A stretch of DNA of 64,000 nucleotides, taken from positions 6,354-70,353 of the forward strand of contig JAEYAR010000214.1 of the NCBI GenBank assembly GCA_023404715.1. The letters are read 5' to 3'. Source of the DNA: Bacillota bacterium. Its GTDB lineage: Bacteria; Bacillota; Clostridia; Christensenellales; Aristaeellaceae. The notes under the pieces were generated by a model, which saw only the letters and a program-made list of their open reading frames with translations, was not told where the DNA came from and did no database searches. Shown in pieces: positions 46,213 through 54,032 of the stretch. The stretch's first letter is position 1. Every line of letters begins with the position of its first letter. The position numbers and the translations under genes were made by a program.

Positions 46213-46218
46213 TATAAT
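46213..46218 (+). promoter_or_regulatory. -10 box of the second sugar ABC operon
   Basis: TATAAT at 46213-46218, 33 bases before the start codon. The -35 region is poor, which fits a promoter that needs an activator such as the nearby YesN-like regulator. Confidence 0.6.
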
Positions 46219-46251
46219 AGACTCAACAAAAACATTGGAGGTGCCCTATCC

Positions 46252-47475
46252 ATGAAACCGATGCGCAAGGTATTGGCCCTGATCCTGGCGGCCGCGTTGA
46301 TGCTTTCCGTGTGCGTCATCGCCCAGGCGGAAGAGGTAGTCGAGCTCGAGTACGTCATCCATAAGTCCGAGGCGGCGGCCATCGAAGGCATGCAGACCGT
46401 GATCGACCAGTTCAATGCAGCGAACCCCGGCATCCACATCACCCTGACGCCGACGCCGGACTTCGCGACCGTCATCCAGACGCGCGCGCAGACAAACGAG
46501 ATGCCGGACCTGTTCAGCTGCGTGACGAACAACATGTACGAGATCATGTTTGAGGACGGCCTGATCATGGATCTGACGGGACAGCCCTTCCTCGCCAACG
46601 TGGAGGACGAGACGCTGAAGCTCTCCGAATACGACGGAAAGAACTGGCGCCTGCCGTACTCCCTGAGCTGCTACGGCCTGTACATCCGAACCGATATCTT
46701 TGAGGAGCAGGGCCTCGCCTGGCCGACGACCTGGGACGAGCTGATGGACGTTTGCGAAAAGCTGACGGCCGCGGGCATCACGCCCTTCGCCCTGCCGGAC
46801 AAGACGATGGTCTACCAGCGCATGGAGCGCATGATGAGCTTCATTGCCGACGACGACGCCGAATTCAAGCAGATCGCCGCGGGCGAGCTGGAGGCCAAGG
46901 ATTCCAAAGTGCTCACCGCGTATGCGAACGCCTCCCTGCAGCTGGCTAGCTACATGACGCCCGAATCCCTGGGCGCGGAGTACACCGAATCGTATCAGGC
47001 GCTGCTGGCGGGCGAGGCCGCGATGACGATCAACGGCCAGTGGTCGCTCACGACCCTCAAGGAATACGATCCGAACGTGCAGATCGCGCTGATCCCCCTG
47101 CCCAACCCGACGGGCGAGGCGTCGGAGGTCGTCGTCAGCATCGATACGAGCTTTTGCATCTCCACCTCCACCAAGCATCCAGAGGAATGCCTGAAGTTCC
47201 TGGAATTCCTCAGCGAGACCGAAACGGCGCAGGCGTATACCGACATCGAGGGCAGCCCCAACGTGATCAAGGGCGTGCAGCTCAACGTCAAGGAGCTGGA
47301 GAAGATCAACGAGACCATGGCCGCGGGCCACGTCGTGATCAGCCAGAACGCCATCTGGCCCAGCGGATTCCGCAAGGAGCTGGGCGACGCCGCGACGAAC
47401 CTGGTGATCGACGGCGACGTGGAAGCCTTCTACGAGGAGGCGGCCCTGGTCATCGACGAGTACTATAACGATTGA
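46252..47475 (+). CDS. Sugar ABC transporter substrate-binding protein
   Basis: A 407-residue CUT1-type binding protein. The signal peptide (KVLALILAAALMLSVCVIAQ) ends AQAEE; the Cys within LSVC sits too far from a standard lipobox. The mature protein has the SBP motif around MQTVIDQFNAANPGIHITLT and helix elements TWDELMDVCEKLTAAGITPF typical of MalE-like proteins. GGAGGTGCCCTATCC precedes the start. It is followed by a terminator-like hairpin and two permeases; no ATPase is encoded in this operon. Confidence 0.92.
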   Translation: MKPMRKVLALILAAALMLSVCVIAQAEEVVELEYVIHKSEAAAIEGMQTVIDQFNAANPGIHITLTPTPDFATVIQTRAQTNEMPDLFSCVTNNMYEIMFEDGLIMDLTGQPFLANVEDETLKLSEYDGKNWRLPYSLSCYGLYIRTDIFEEQGLAWPTTWDELMDVCEKLTAAGITPFALPDKTMVYQRMERMMSFIADDDAEFKQIAAGELEAKDSKVLTAYANASLQLASYMTPESLGAEYTESYQALLAGEAAMTINGQWSLTTLKEYDPNVQIALIPLPNPTGEASEVVVSIDTSFCISTSTKHPEECLKFLEFLSETETAQAYTDIEGSPNVIKGVQLNVKELEKINETMAAGHVVISQNAIWPSGFRKELGDAATNLVIDGDVEAFYEEAALVIDEYYND

Positions 47476-47484
47476 TTCTCCCCC

Positions 47485-47523
47485 GGCGGGGCTGCCGCAC
47501 GATGGTGGGCAGCCCCGCCTTTT
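47485..47523 (+). terminator. Intercistronic terminator/attenuator after the binding protein
   Basis: GGCGGGGCTGCC (47485-47496) and GGCAGCCCCGCC (47508-47519) form a perfect 12-bp stem followed by TTTT. Partial termination would give a surplus of binding protein over permeases. Confidence 0.85.
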
Positions 47524-47560
47524 GCACCCGACATTCAAGACAGAAAGGCGGAATGCGAGC

Positions 47561-48466
47561 ATGGTAGCGCCAGCGAAGCGCAAGGCGGGGCGTTCGCCGC
47601 TGCGGCGGGAACAGATGTTGACCTTTACCGCGTTCACCCTCCCCGGTCTCCTGATGTACTGCTGCTTCCTCATCCTGCCCATCTTGATGGGCGTATACTA
47701 CAGCCTGATGGACTGGAACGGCATCAGCCCCGGCTACGAGTTCATCGGCTTCCAAAACTACGCGAAGCTCGCGAGCGATCGCAAGTTTAAGCTGGCGCTG
47801 CTCTTTAACGCGCGCTATACGGTGATGCTGGTCGTCGGCATCGTCGTCATCAGCGTCGTGCTGGCGCTGCTGCTCAACCGCGAGCTAAAGTGCCGTTCGT
47901 TTTTCCGCACGCTCTACTTCTTCCCGGCTGTGCTGAGCATGATCACCATCAGCTTGATCTTCAGCCAGATCTTTTACTACGTGCTGCCCTCGATCGGCAA
48001 GAGCTTGAGCATCGGCCTCCTGTCGAGCAACGTGCTCGCCAGCCGCGATCTGGCGATCTACGGCATCCTCTTCGTGCACCTGTGGCAAGGCGTCGCGCTG
48101 CCCACGCTGCTGTTCCTCGCGGGGCTGCAGACGATCCCGGTGGAGCTGTACGAGGCGGCTTCGATCGACGGGGCGAACGCCTGGCAGCAGTTCAAGGCGA
48201 TCACCGTGACCTATCTGCTGCCCACGCTCAGCGTCGTGCTGGTGCTGGTGGTCAAGCAGGGGCTGATGGTGTTCGACTACGTCAAGGCCATGACCGAGGG
48301 CGGGCCCGGCGGCGCCACGCAGAGCATCGCCCTGCTGATTTACAACAACGGTTTTGAACGCAATAAATACAGTTATTCGATCGCCCAGGCGATTACCACG
48401 GGCCTCATCATCGCGCTGATCTCGGTCATTCAAATCAAGTTTACGAGCGGAAGGAAGGTGGAATAG
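47561..48466 (+). CDS. Sugar ABC transporter permease, MalF-like
   Basis: A 301-residue permease with six helices. It has a short basic N-terminus, the loop SLMDWNGISPGYEFIGFQNY common to CUT1 MalF-like subunits, and the EAA loop YEAASIDGANAWQQFKAITV. AAAGGCGG precedes ATG at 47561, which is better placed than the upstream TTG. It abuts the next permease with no gap. Confidence 0.92.
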   Translation: MVAPAKRKAGRSPLRREQMLTFTAFTLPGLLMYCCFLILPILMGVYYSLMDWNGISPGYEFIGFQNYAKLASDRKFKLALLFNARYTVMLVVGIVVISVVLALLLNRELKCRSFFRTLYFFPAVLSMITISLIFSQIFYYVLPSIGKSLSIGLLSSNVLASRDLAIYGILFVHLWQGVALPTLLFLAGLQTIPVELYEAASIDGANAWQQFKAITVTYLLPTLSVVLVLVVKQGLMVFDYVKAMTEGGPGGATQSIALLIYNNGFERNKYSYSIAQAITTGLIIALISVIQIKFTSGRKVE

Positions 48467-49303
48467 ATGAACCGGACGAAACGCAACGGCAATCTCCTCG
48501 CGTACATCCTCCTGACGCTGGGCGCGGTACTCATCTTGTTCCCGCTCTACATCTGCGTCGCCACGACGTTCAAGACGCCGTCGGAGAGCGCGATCAGCTT
48601 CTTTACGCTGCCCAAGTCGCTTTACCTGGGCAATTACGCCAAGGTGTTGGCGGACGACAAGCTTTACTACGCCTATAAGAATACGATCTTCATCACCGCG
48701 CTGGCGCTGATCGCGGAGATGATCGTCATGCCGCCGATGAGCTACGCGCTCTCGCGCTCAATGGGGCACAGCCGCATCTTCCGCGGGCTGTACTTCTTCT
48801 TTCTGCTCGGCATCTTTCTGCCCTTCCAGGTGCGCATGATGCCGCTGGTGAAGCTGATGGGCTGGCTCAACCTGCTCAGCCCACCGGGCATGGTGCTGCT
48901 CTACCTCGCGCACGCGACCTGCGAGAGCATGTTCCTCTACGTGGGCTATCTGGCCACCGTCAGCCCCAGCCTGGAGGAGGCGGCCTACATCGACGGCGCC
49001 TCGACCTTTCAAAACTACACGCGCGTCATCCTGCCGCTGATGCGCCCGATCCTGGCGACCGTGCTGATCCGCGAGGGGCTGGCGATTTGGAACGACTTTC
49101 AGCTGCCGCTGGTGTGCCTCAACCGCTCGCAGAAGCTGTGGACGCTGACCATCTATCAAAACAACTTCCAGTCGGAGTTCAGCGTGGATTACAACCTCGC
49201 GTTTGCCTGCCTGGTGGTCGCCAGCCTGCCGATCGTCATTTTTTACGTCATCATGCAAAAGCAAATCATTGGAGGGCTGACGAATGGCGCTGTCAAGGGA
49301 TAG
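48467..49303 (+). CDS. Sugar ABC transporter permease, MalG-like
   Basis: A 278-residue CUT1 permease with six helices and the EAA loop EEAAYIDGASTFQNYTRVIL. Its end overlaps the EEP-family gene by 20 bases. GGAAGGTGGAATAG precedes the start. Without an ATPase in the operon it must use one from elsewhere, for example the UgpC/MsmX-like protein at 24589-25644. Confidence 0.92.
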   Translation: MNRTKRNGNLLAYILLTLGAVLILFPLYICVATTFKTPSESAISFFTLPKSLYLGNYAKVLADDKLYYAYKNTIFITALALIAEMIVMPPMSYALSRSMGHSRIFRGLYFFFLLGIFLPFQVRMMPLVKLMGWLNLLSPPGMVLLYLAHATCESMFLYVGYLATVSPSLEEAAYIDGASTFQNYTRVILPLMRPILATVLIREGLAIWNDFQLPLVCLNRSQKLWTLTIYQNNFQSEFSVDYNLAFACLVVASLPIVIFYVIMQKQIIGGLTNGAVKG

Positions 49304-50129
49304 CCTGACGCTGCTCACGCTCAACGCGCACAGCCTGATGGAGGCGGACAACGCGATGTGCCTGCGCACGCTCGCGCAGGCGATCGTAAGAGAGCGGGTC
49401 GACATCGTCGCCCTGCAGGAGGTGAATCAGTCCAAGGACGCGCCGCTGGCGGACGAGCAAAGGCTGCTGCAATCGCGCTTCGTGCCCTGCGACGAGGAAA
49501 AGCCGGTGCGGTGCGACAATTACGCCCTTTCGCTCGCGCGCCTGCTCGAGGCGCAGGACGAGCGGTTTTACTGGACCTGGGGCTATGCGCACCTAGGCTA
49601 CCGGGTATACGAGGAGGGGGTGGCCCTGCTCAGCCGCGCGCCCATCACGGGCGTGCGCTCGGCCTGCGTTTCAGCCGAGGGCGCGCGCTGCCGCCGCAAG
49701 ATCGTGGGCGTCCGCGCGCAGGCGCTGCAGGGCGAGGCCTGGTTTTACACCGCGCACATGGGTTGGTGGAAGGACGAGGAGGATCCCTTTGCCGCGCAGT
49801 GGGAACGGCTTCTCGCGCTATGTGGGGACGACCCCGCCTATCTCATGGGCGATTTCAATAGCCCTGCGCACGTGCGCGGCGAGGGATACGACCTTGTGAC
49901 CTGCGCGGGCTTCACGGATCTGTACATGCGCGCGCGCTCGCGCGACACGGGCGCGACGGTCGGCGGGCAGATCGACGGCTGGCGCAAGGAAAAAGTCGAC
50001 CCCATGCGCATCGACTTCGCCTTCTCAAACCGGCCCGGGCACACGGCGCGCAGCCGCGTGATCTTCGACGGCGCGTTTTATCCGGTAATCTCCGATCACT
50101 TTGGCGTGTTGACGCACGAGCGGCTGTAG
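49284..50129 (+). CDS. EEP-family phosphatase, possibly MapP-like sugar-phosphate phosphatase
   Basis: A 281-residue cytosolic metal-dependent hydrolase of the endonuclease/exonuclease/phosphatase family. It shows TLLTLNAHSLME, DIVALQEVNQ (metal Glu), YTAHMGWWKDE, YLMGDFNSPAH (catalytic Asp-Asn), RIDFAFSNRP and the terminal SDHFG (catalytic His). Length and the ending resemble MapP, the maltose-6'-phosphate phosphatase of Firmicutes; other members are nucleases or lipid phosphatases. Being coupled to a sugar transporter by a 20-base overlap supports a sugar-phosphate substrate, but that is an inference. Confidence 0.8.
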   Translation: MALSRDSLTLLTLNAHSLMEADNAMCLRTLAQAIVRERVDIVALQEVNQSKDAPLADEQRLLQSRFVPCDEEKPVRCDNYALSLARLLEAQDERFYWTWGYAHLGYRVYEEGVALLSRAPITGVRSACVSAEGARCRRKIVGVRAQALQGEAWFYTAHMGWWKDEEDPFAAQWERLLALCGDDPAYLMGDFNSPAHVRGEGYDLVTCAGFTDLYMRARSRDTGATVGGQIDGWRKEKVDPMRIDFAFSNRPGHTARSRVIFDGAFYPVISDHFGVLTHERL

Positions 50130-50162
50130 CCTTAAGCCGGATGGCTCTGACACGGATAACGG

Positions 50163-50192
50163 ACCCGCATGCTTGAGCCATGCGGGTTTTTT
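50163..50192 (+). terminator. Rho-independent terminator after the EEP gene
   Basis: ACCCGCATG and CATGCGGGT pair around seven bases, followed by six T. Confidence 0.92.
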
Positions 50193-50421
50193 GATTGCGA
50201 CGGGATTGGGAAGCACGGTGCCCCCCGAGGAAGCGGGCGTATTGACAAACGACATGTCGGATGAAATGGATGAAAAAGTCAACGCATCCAAGGAAAAGCT
50301 TTCCGGATGCACTGAAATAAATAAAATTGTTTATTAGTTAAACTATTGACAACGCCGGAGGGGCGTATTACAATGAAGGCAGAAGGCGGGCGAGGCCCGG
50401 CCATAGACGGCTGAAACAGAG
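50193..50421. other. Control region of the AtuA-like operon
   Basis: It contains a hairpin GCATCC...GGATGC with an inner GGAAA/TTTCC stem (50284-50310), an AT-rich palindrome AATAAA-ATTG-TTTATT (50320-50335) and a consensus promoter (50346-50374). No coding sequence is visible. Confidence 0.6.
50346..50374 (+). promoter_or_regulatory. Promoter of the AtuA/ABC/ADP-ribosylglycohydrolase operon
   Basis: TTGACA (50346-50351), 17 bases, TACAAT (50369-50374). The spacer contains ACGCC-GGAGG-GGCGT (50352-50366), an inverted repeat that could be the GntR-family operator. Confidence 0.85.
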
Positions 50422-51783
50422 GTGTTGAACATTCGTACGTGCATTTGTTCCCCCTGCGGCATATTGGGGTACGGCTTCCCGGAGGAATCCTTCCGGCGGG
50501 CGATGGAGGAGCGGCCGGACGCCATCGTGGTGGACGCCGGGTCGACGGACGCGGGCCCGCATAAGCTGGGCGCAGGCGTGGCGATCGTCAGCCGCATGGC
50601 GGCCCGCAAGGACCTGGCCCTGCTGATGCGCGGTGCGAGGGAGCAGGGGATTCCGCTGTTGATCGGCTCCGCCGGCGGCTCGGGCGCGCGCGTACACACG
50701 CAGTGGACGCTAGGCATCGTGCGGGAGCTTTGCGCGCAGATGGATTGGCATCCCAAGACCGCCGTGATCTGGGCGGACATCTCCAATGACGAGATCCTGC
50801 GCGGCCTGGCCGAAGGGCGCCTTTCAAAGATGAGCGAAAACGTGCCGGACCTGACGCCCGAAACCCTCGGACAGACGAACGGCGTGGTCGCTCAGATGGG
50901 CCTGGAGCCCATCTTGGATGCGCTGGCGGACGGCGTGCAGATCGTCCTGTGCGGGCGCGCGTACGACCCGGCGCCGTTTGCGGCGGTGGGCTTATGGCGC
51001 GGGCACGACGTGGGGCTCGCCTATCACCTGGGCAAGATCCTCGAGTGCGGCGCGCTGTGCTGCGAGCCGGGAACGACCAAGGACTGCATGCTCGGCGTGC
51101 TGGAGGAAGAGGCCTTTACAGTCTACCCGGCATCGCCCGAGCGCAAATGCACGTCGGTCAGCGTGGCGGCGCACACATTCTACGAGAAAGACCATCCCTA
51201 CCTGCTGCAAGGGCCTGGCATGCGGCTGGATCTGAGCGGCTGCCGCTTTGAAGAGATCGGGAAAGGGCGCGTGCGCGTGACGGGCAGCCGGTTTCAGGCC
51301 GTGCCCTATGCGGTGAAGCTCGAGGGGGCGCGGCCGGTCGCCTACCGCACCTTCGTGCTGGCCGGCATTCGCGATCCCCTGCTCATCGCGCAGCTGGAGG
51401 CGGTTGAGCGAGAGGTCGTGAAGGGCGTACGCGCCTATTACGGCGACATCCCGCCGGACGATTACCAAATCAACTTTTATCACTACGGTAAGGACGCCGT
51501 GATGGGGGAGTGCGAGCCCTGTAAGGAGACGCCGCATGAAATCGGCCTGATGTTCGAGGTGATCGCGGCGACGCAGGAGATGGCGAACGCCATCTGCGCG
51601 ACCGTGCGTTCCTCCTACCTGCACTATGGATACGCGGGCCGCAAGTCCACTGCGGGCAACCTGGCGTTCCCCTTCGCCCCCAGCGACATCCCCTTCGGCC
51701 CTGTCTACGCGTTTTCCGTCTATCATCTGCTCGAAGTGGAGGACGCGCGAAGGCTGTTCCCCATCGAAATCGTGGAGGTATGA
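50422..51783 (+). CDS. AtuA-like protein (DUF1446)
   Basis: A 453-residue cytosolic protein of the DUF1446 family, named after AtuA of acyclic terpene utilisation. Conserved stretches are CSPCGILGYGFPEESF, VDAGSTDAGPHKLG, LIGSAGGSGA, VLCGRAYDPAPFAA and DYQINFYHYGKDAV. The reaction is not established; members often sit with DUF4387. Starts are non-canonical: GTG at 50422 or TTG at 50425 both lie close to an AGAGG site, but the protein begins exactly where the family does. It is the first gene of the operon and is followed 3 bases later by DUF4387. Confidence 0.88.
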   Translation: MLNIRTCICSPCGILGYGFPEESFRRAMEERPDAIVVDAGSTDAGPHKLGAGVAIVSRMAARKDLALLMRGAREQGIPLLIGSAGGSGARVHTQWTLGIVRELCAQMDWHPKTAVIWADISNDEILRGLAEGRLSKMSENVPDLTPETLGQTNGVVAQMGLEPILDALADGVQIVLCGRAYDPAPFAAVGLWRGHDVGLAYHLGKILECGALCCEPGTTKDCMLGVLEEEAFTVYPASPERKCTSVSVAAHTFYEKDHPYLLQGPGMRLDLSGCRFEEIGKGRVRVTGSRFQAVPYAVKLEGARPVAYRTFVLAGIRDPLLIAQLEAVEREVVKGVRAYYGDIPPDDYQINFYHYGKDAVMGECEPCKETPHEIGLMFEVIAATQEMANAICATVRSSYLHYGYAGRKSTAGNLAFPFAPSDIPFGPVYAFSVYHLLEVEDARRLFPIEIVEV

Positions 51784-51786
51784 GCC

Positions 51787-52095
51787 ATGCGGCTTTACGA
51801 GCTTGCCAAGGTGCTGCGAAGCAAGAACAGCGGGCCTTTTGAGGTGACGTTGGACATCCTTTTCGACCGGCCCGAGGCCTATCGCCGGGTGCTGAAAAGC
51901 GGCGCGGTCACGCCGGAGCGCATCGCATCGTTATACGGCATCGCGCCGGAGCGCATCGTCGAATTCGTGCATTACGACGCCGCGCTGGGCATCAAGATCA
52001 CCTATCTGCGGTCGGTCGCGTCCGGTACGGTGGGCGACCGCGACGTGTACGGCGCGCAGCAGCACGCGCCGCTGATGGATATTGAAATCCCCTGA
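51787..52095 (+). CDS. DUF4387 (AtuA-associated) protein
   Basis: A 102-residue protein that matches DUF4387: LAKVLRSKNSGPFEVTLDIL near the start, then FVHYDAALGIKITYLR and the very conserved ending DVYGAQQHAPLMDIEIP. It always accompanies DUF1446 proteins or is fused to them, so the two are probably subunits of one enzyme. GGAGGTATGAGCC precedes the ATG. Confidence 0.9.
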   Translation: MRLYELAKVLRSKNSGPFEVTLDILFDRPEAYRRVLKSGAVTPERIASLYGIAPERIVEFVHYDAALGIKITYLRSVASGTVGDRDVYGAQQHAPLMDIEIP

Positions 52096-52152
52096 TTTAT
52101 TCGTCCGCCGGATTCGCGCGGGGCGCCGCCCCGCCAAGAGGAGGTGCATGCA

Positions 52153-53067
52153 ATGCATGATCAAGACGGCAGGATACGCTTGGGGCTAAAGCGCCTGCGG
52201 GTGGACTGGGTGCTTTACGCTATGCTGCTGCCGACGCTCTTGTACTTCGTCGTCTTTCGGGTGATACCGATCTGGAACATGCGGCTCGCGTTTTTCAATT
52301 TCAGCGGCCGAAGCGCGTGGACGTGGGCGGGCACGAAGTACTTCGAGATGATGTTCGGCTCGCCTCTGATGAAGGACATCCTCATGAACACGCTGATCAT
52401 CAGCCTGATGAAGTACGTATTGCTCTTCCCATTCTTCGCCATCTTTGCCATTTTGCTCTCGGAGATGCGCTGTGGCCCGCTGCGCAAGCTGACGCAGGTC
52501 GTCAGCTATCTGCCCCACTTTCTCTCGTGGGTCGTGATCGCCGGCATCTGGATCGCGTTCCTATCCAAGACGGGCGCGGTCAACCAGATCCGCGGGATGT
52601 TTGGGCGCGTGCCCATCGACTACATGACAGACAAGGGATCGATCCGCTGGGTGCTCTTTTTCTCGGAAGGCTGGCGCTCGCTGGGCTGGGATTCCATCAT
52701 CTACTTCACCACCATTCTGGGCATCAGCCCGTCGCTGTACGAGGCGGCGGACATCGACGGCGCCTCGCGGATGCAGATGGTCCGTTACATCGTATTGCCC
52801 GCGCTGGTCACCCCGATGGTGACGATGTTTATTTTGAACCTCGGCTTTTTCCTCAACGCTGGCTTCGACCAGGTGCTCAACTTCACCAACGCGGCGGTCA
52901 ACAGCCGCATCGAGATCCTAGATACCTACATCTACAGCATTGGCATCGGGCAGGGGCAGTATTCGTTGGCGACGGCCGTCGGCCTGGTCAAGGGCATATT
53001 CGGCGTGGCGCTGGTGCTTTGCACCCACGTCATCAGCAAGCGCCTGACCGGCACAGGCGTATGGTAA
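52153..53067 (+). CDS. ABC transporter permease, LplB-like
   Basis: A 304-residue permease with six helices, of the LplB type that serves oligosaccharides and uronides. Features are LLPTLLYFVVFRVIPIWNM in helix 1, a cytoplasmic loop RKLTQVVSYLPHFLSWVVIA, and the EAA loop EAADIDGASRMQMVRYIVLP. AGAGGAGGTGC fits the ATG at 52153 better than the in-frame GTG at 52144. It belongs with the following YtcP-like permease. Confidence 0.92.
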   Translation: MHDQDGRIRLGLKRLRVDWVLYAMLLPTLLYFVVFRVIPIWNMRLAFFNFSGRSAWTWAGTKYFEMMFGSPLMKDILMNTLIISLMKYVLLFPFFAIFAILLSEMRCGPLRKLTQVVSYLPHFLSWVVIAGIWIAFLSKTGAVNQIRGMFGRVPIDYMTDKGSIRWVLFFSEGWRSLGWDSIIYFTTILGISPSLYEAADIDGASRMQMVRYIVLPALVTPMVTMFILNLGFFLNAGFDQVLNFTNAAVNSRIEILDTYIYSIGIGQGQYSLATAVGLVKGIFGVALVLCTHVISKRLTGTGVW

Positions 53068-53079
53068 GGAGGCGCGCGC

Positions 53080-53970
53080 ATGAATAAGCTCAAAAAGATG
53101 TTGAGCCCCGGCCAGCTGCTGCTTAGCCTGCTTATGATCCTGTTGTCGCTGACGATGCTGGTGCCGTTGCTCAACATCCTCGCAAAATCCTTTTCCGATC
53201 CCGCGCTTTCGCCGACCATGAGCGGCCTGCGGATCATCCCGGCGGGGTTCAGCACGATCAACTATCAGATCGTCTTCAGCAACAAGGTGATCTTGCCTTC
53301 GCTCTGGAATTCCGTCTTCATTACCTTGGTCGGCACGGCCCTCAACATCCTGCTGACGACCAGCGCGGCCTACGTGCTGATCCAGCCGGGCCTGCTTTTC
53401 AAAAAGGCGATCATGACCTTTTTGATCGTGATGATGCTCTTCGATCCCGGACTGGTGCCGGAATACCTGCTGGTCAAGGATCTCGGTCTGATCGGCAGCC
53501 GGTGGTCGGTGATATTGGTTACGTCGGTGAACGTCTATTACCTGATCATCATGATGCGCTACTTTCAGGCCGTGCCCAGCGACATCTACGAGGCCGCGCG
53601 CATCGACGGCGCGGGTCATATCCGCATGCTGTCCTCCATGGTATTCCCGCTGGCCAAGAGCGGCATCGCGACCATCACGATGTTTTACGCCGTGGTGCGT
53701 TGGAACGAGTATTTTAAGGCCAGCATCTACCTGACGGAGAAGGCGAAGACCACCCTGCAGGTGATCCTGCGTCAGTTCGTCGTGCTGGGCGATACGGTAT
53801 CCCTCGTGGGCGCGCAGAACATCATGGACTACAACGAGCTGGCGCGCATCGATTACGGCGCGCTCAAGACGGCGACGATCGTAATCGCCATCGTGCCGAT
53901 CCTGCTGCTCTATCCCTTCGTGCTCAAGTTCTACACCAAGGACGTGATGGCGGGCAGCGTGAAGGAGTGA
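53080..53970 (+). CDS. ABC transporter permease, YtcP-like
   Basis: A 296-residue permease with six helices and the EAA loop YEAARIDGAGHIRMLSSMVF. The VPLLNILAKSFSDPA N-terminal region and FYTKDVMAGSVKE C-terminus are typical of YtcP-like partners of LplB. AAGGAGGCGCGC precedes the start. Confidence 0.93.
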   Translation: MNKLKKMLSPGQLLLSLLMILLSLTMLVPLLNILAKSFSDPALSPTMSGLRIIPAGFSTINYQIVFSNKVILPSLWNSVFITLVGTALNILLTTSAAYVLIQPGLLFKKAIMTFLIVMMLFDPGLVPEYLLVKDLGLIGSRWSVILVTSVNVYYLIIMMRYFQAVPSDIYEAARIDGAGHIRMLSSMVFPLAKSGIATITMFYAVVRWNEYFKASIYLTEKAKTTLQVILRQFVVLGDTVSLVGAQNIMDYNELARIDYGALKTATIVIAIVPILLLYPFVLKFYTKDVMAGSVKE

Positions 53971-54032
53971 GCGCTCAAAACGTATCCGACGGCCGCACGC
54001 CGGCCGGGAGAATATTAAAGGAGGAAAACCCG

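Larger units (their letters stand above)
45835..46251. other. Divergent control region between GH3 and the ABC operon
   Basis: It holds the minus GH3 promoter (45985-46013) and the plus -10 box of the transport operon (46213-46218). An inverted repeat GCGCACGG/CCGTGCGC (45886-45893, 45907-45914) lies in the GH3 leader. A 14-base element at 46140 resembles a catabolite-control site with one mismatch. No gene is present. Confidence 0.6.
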
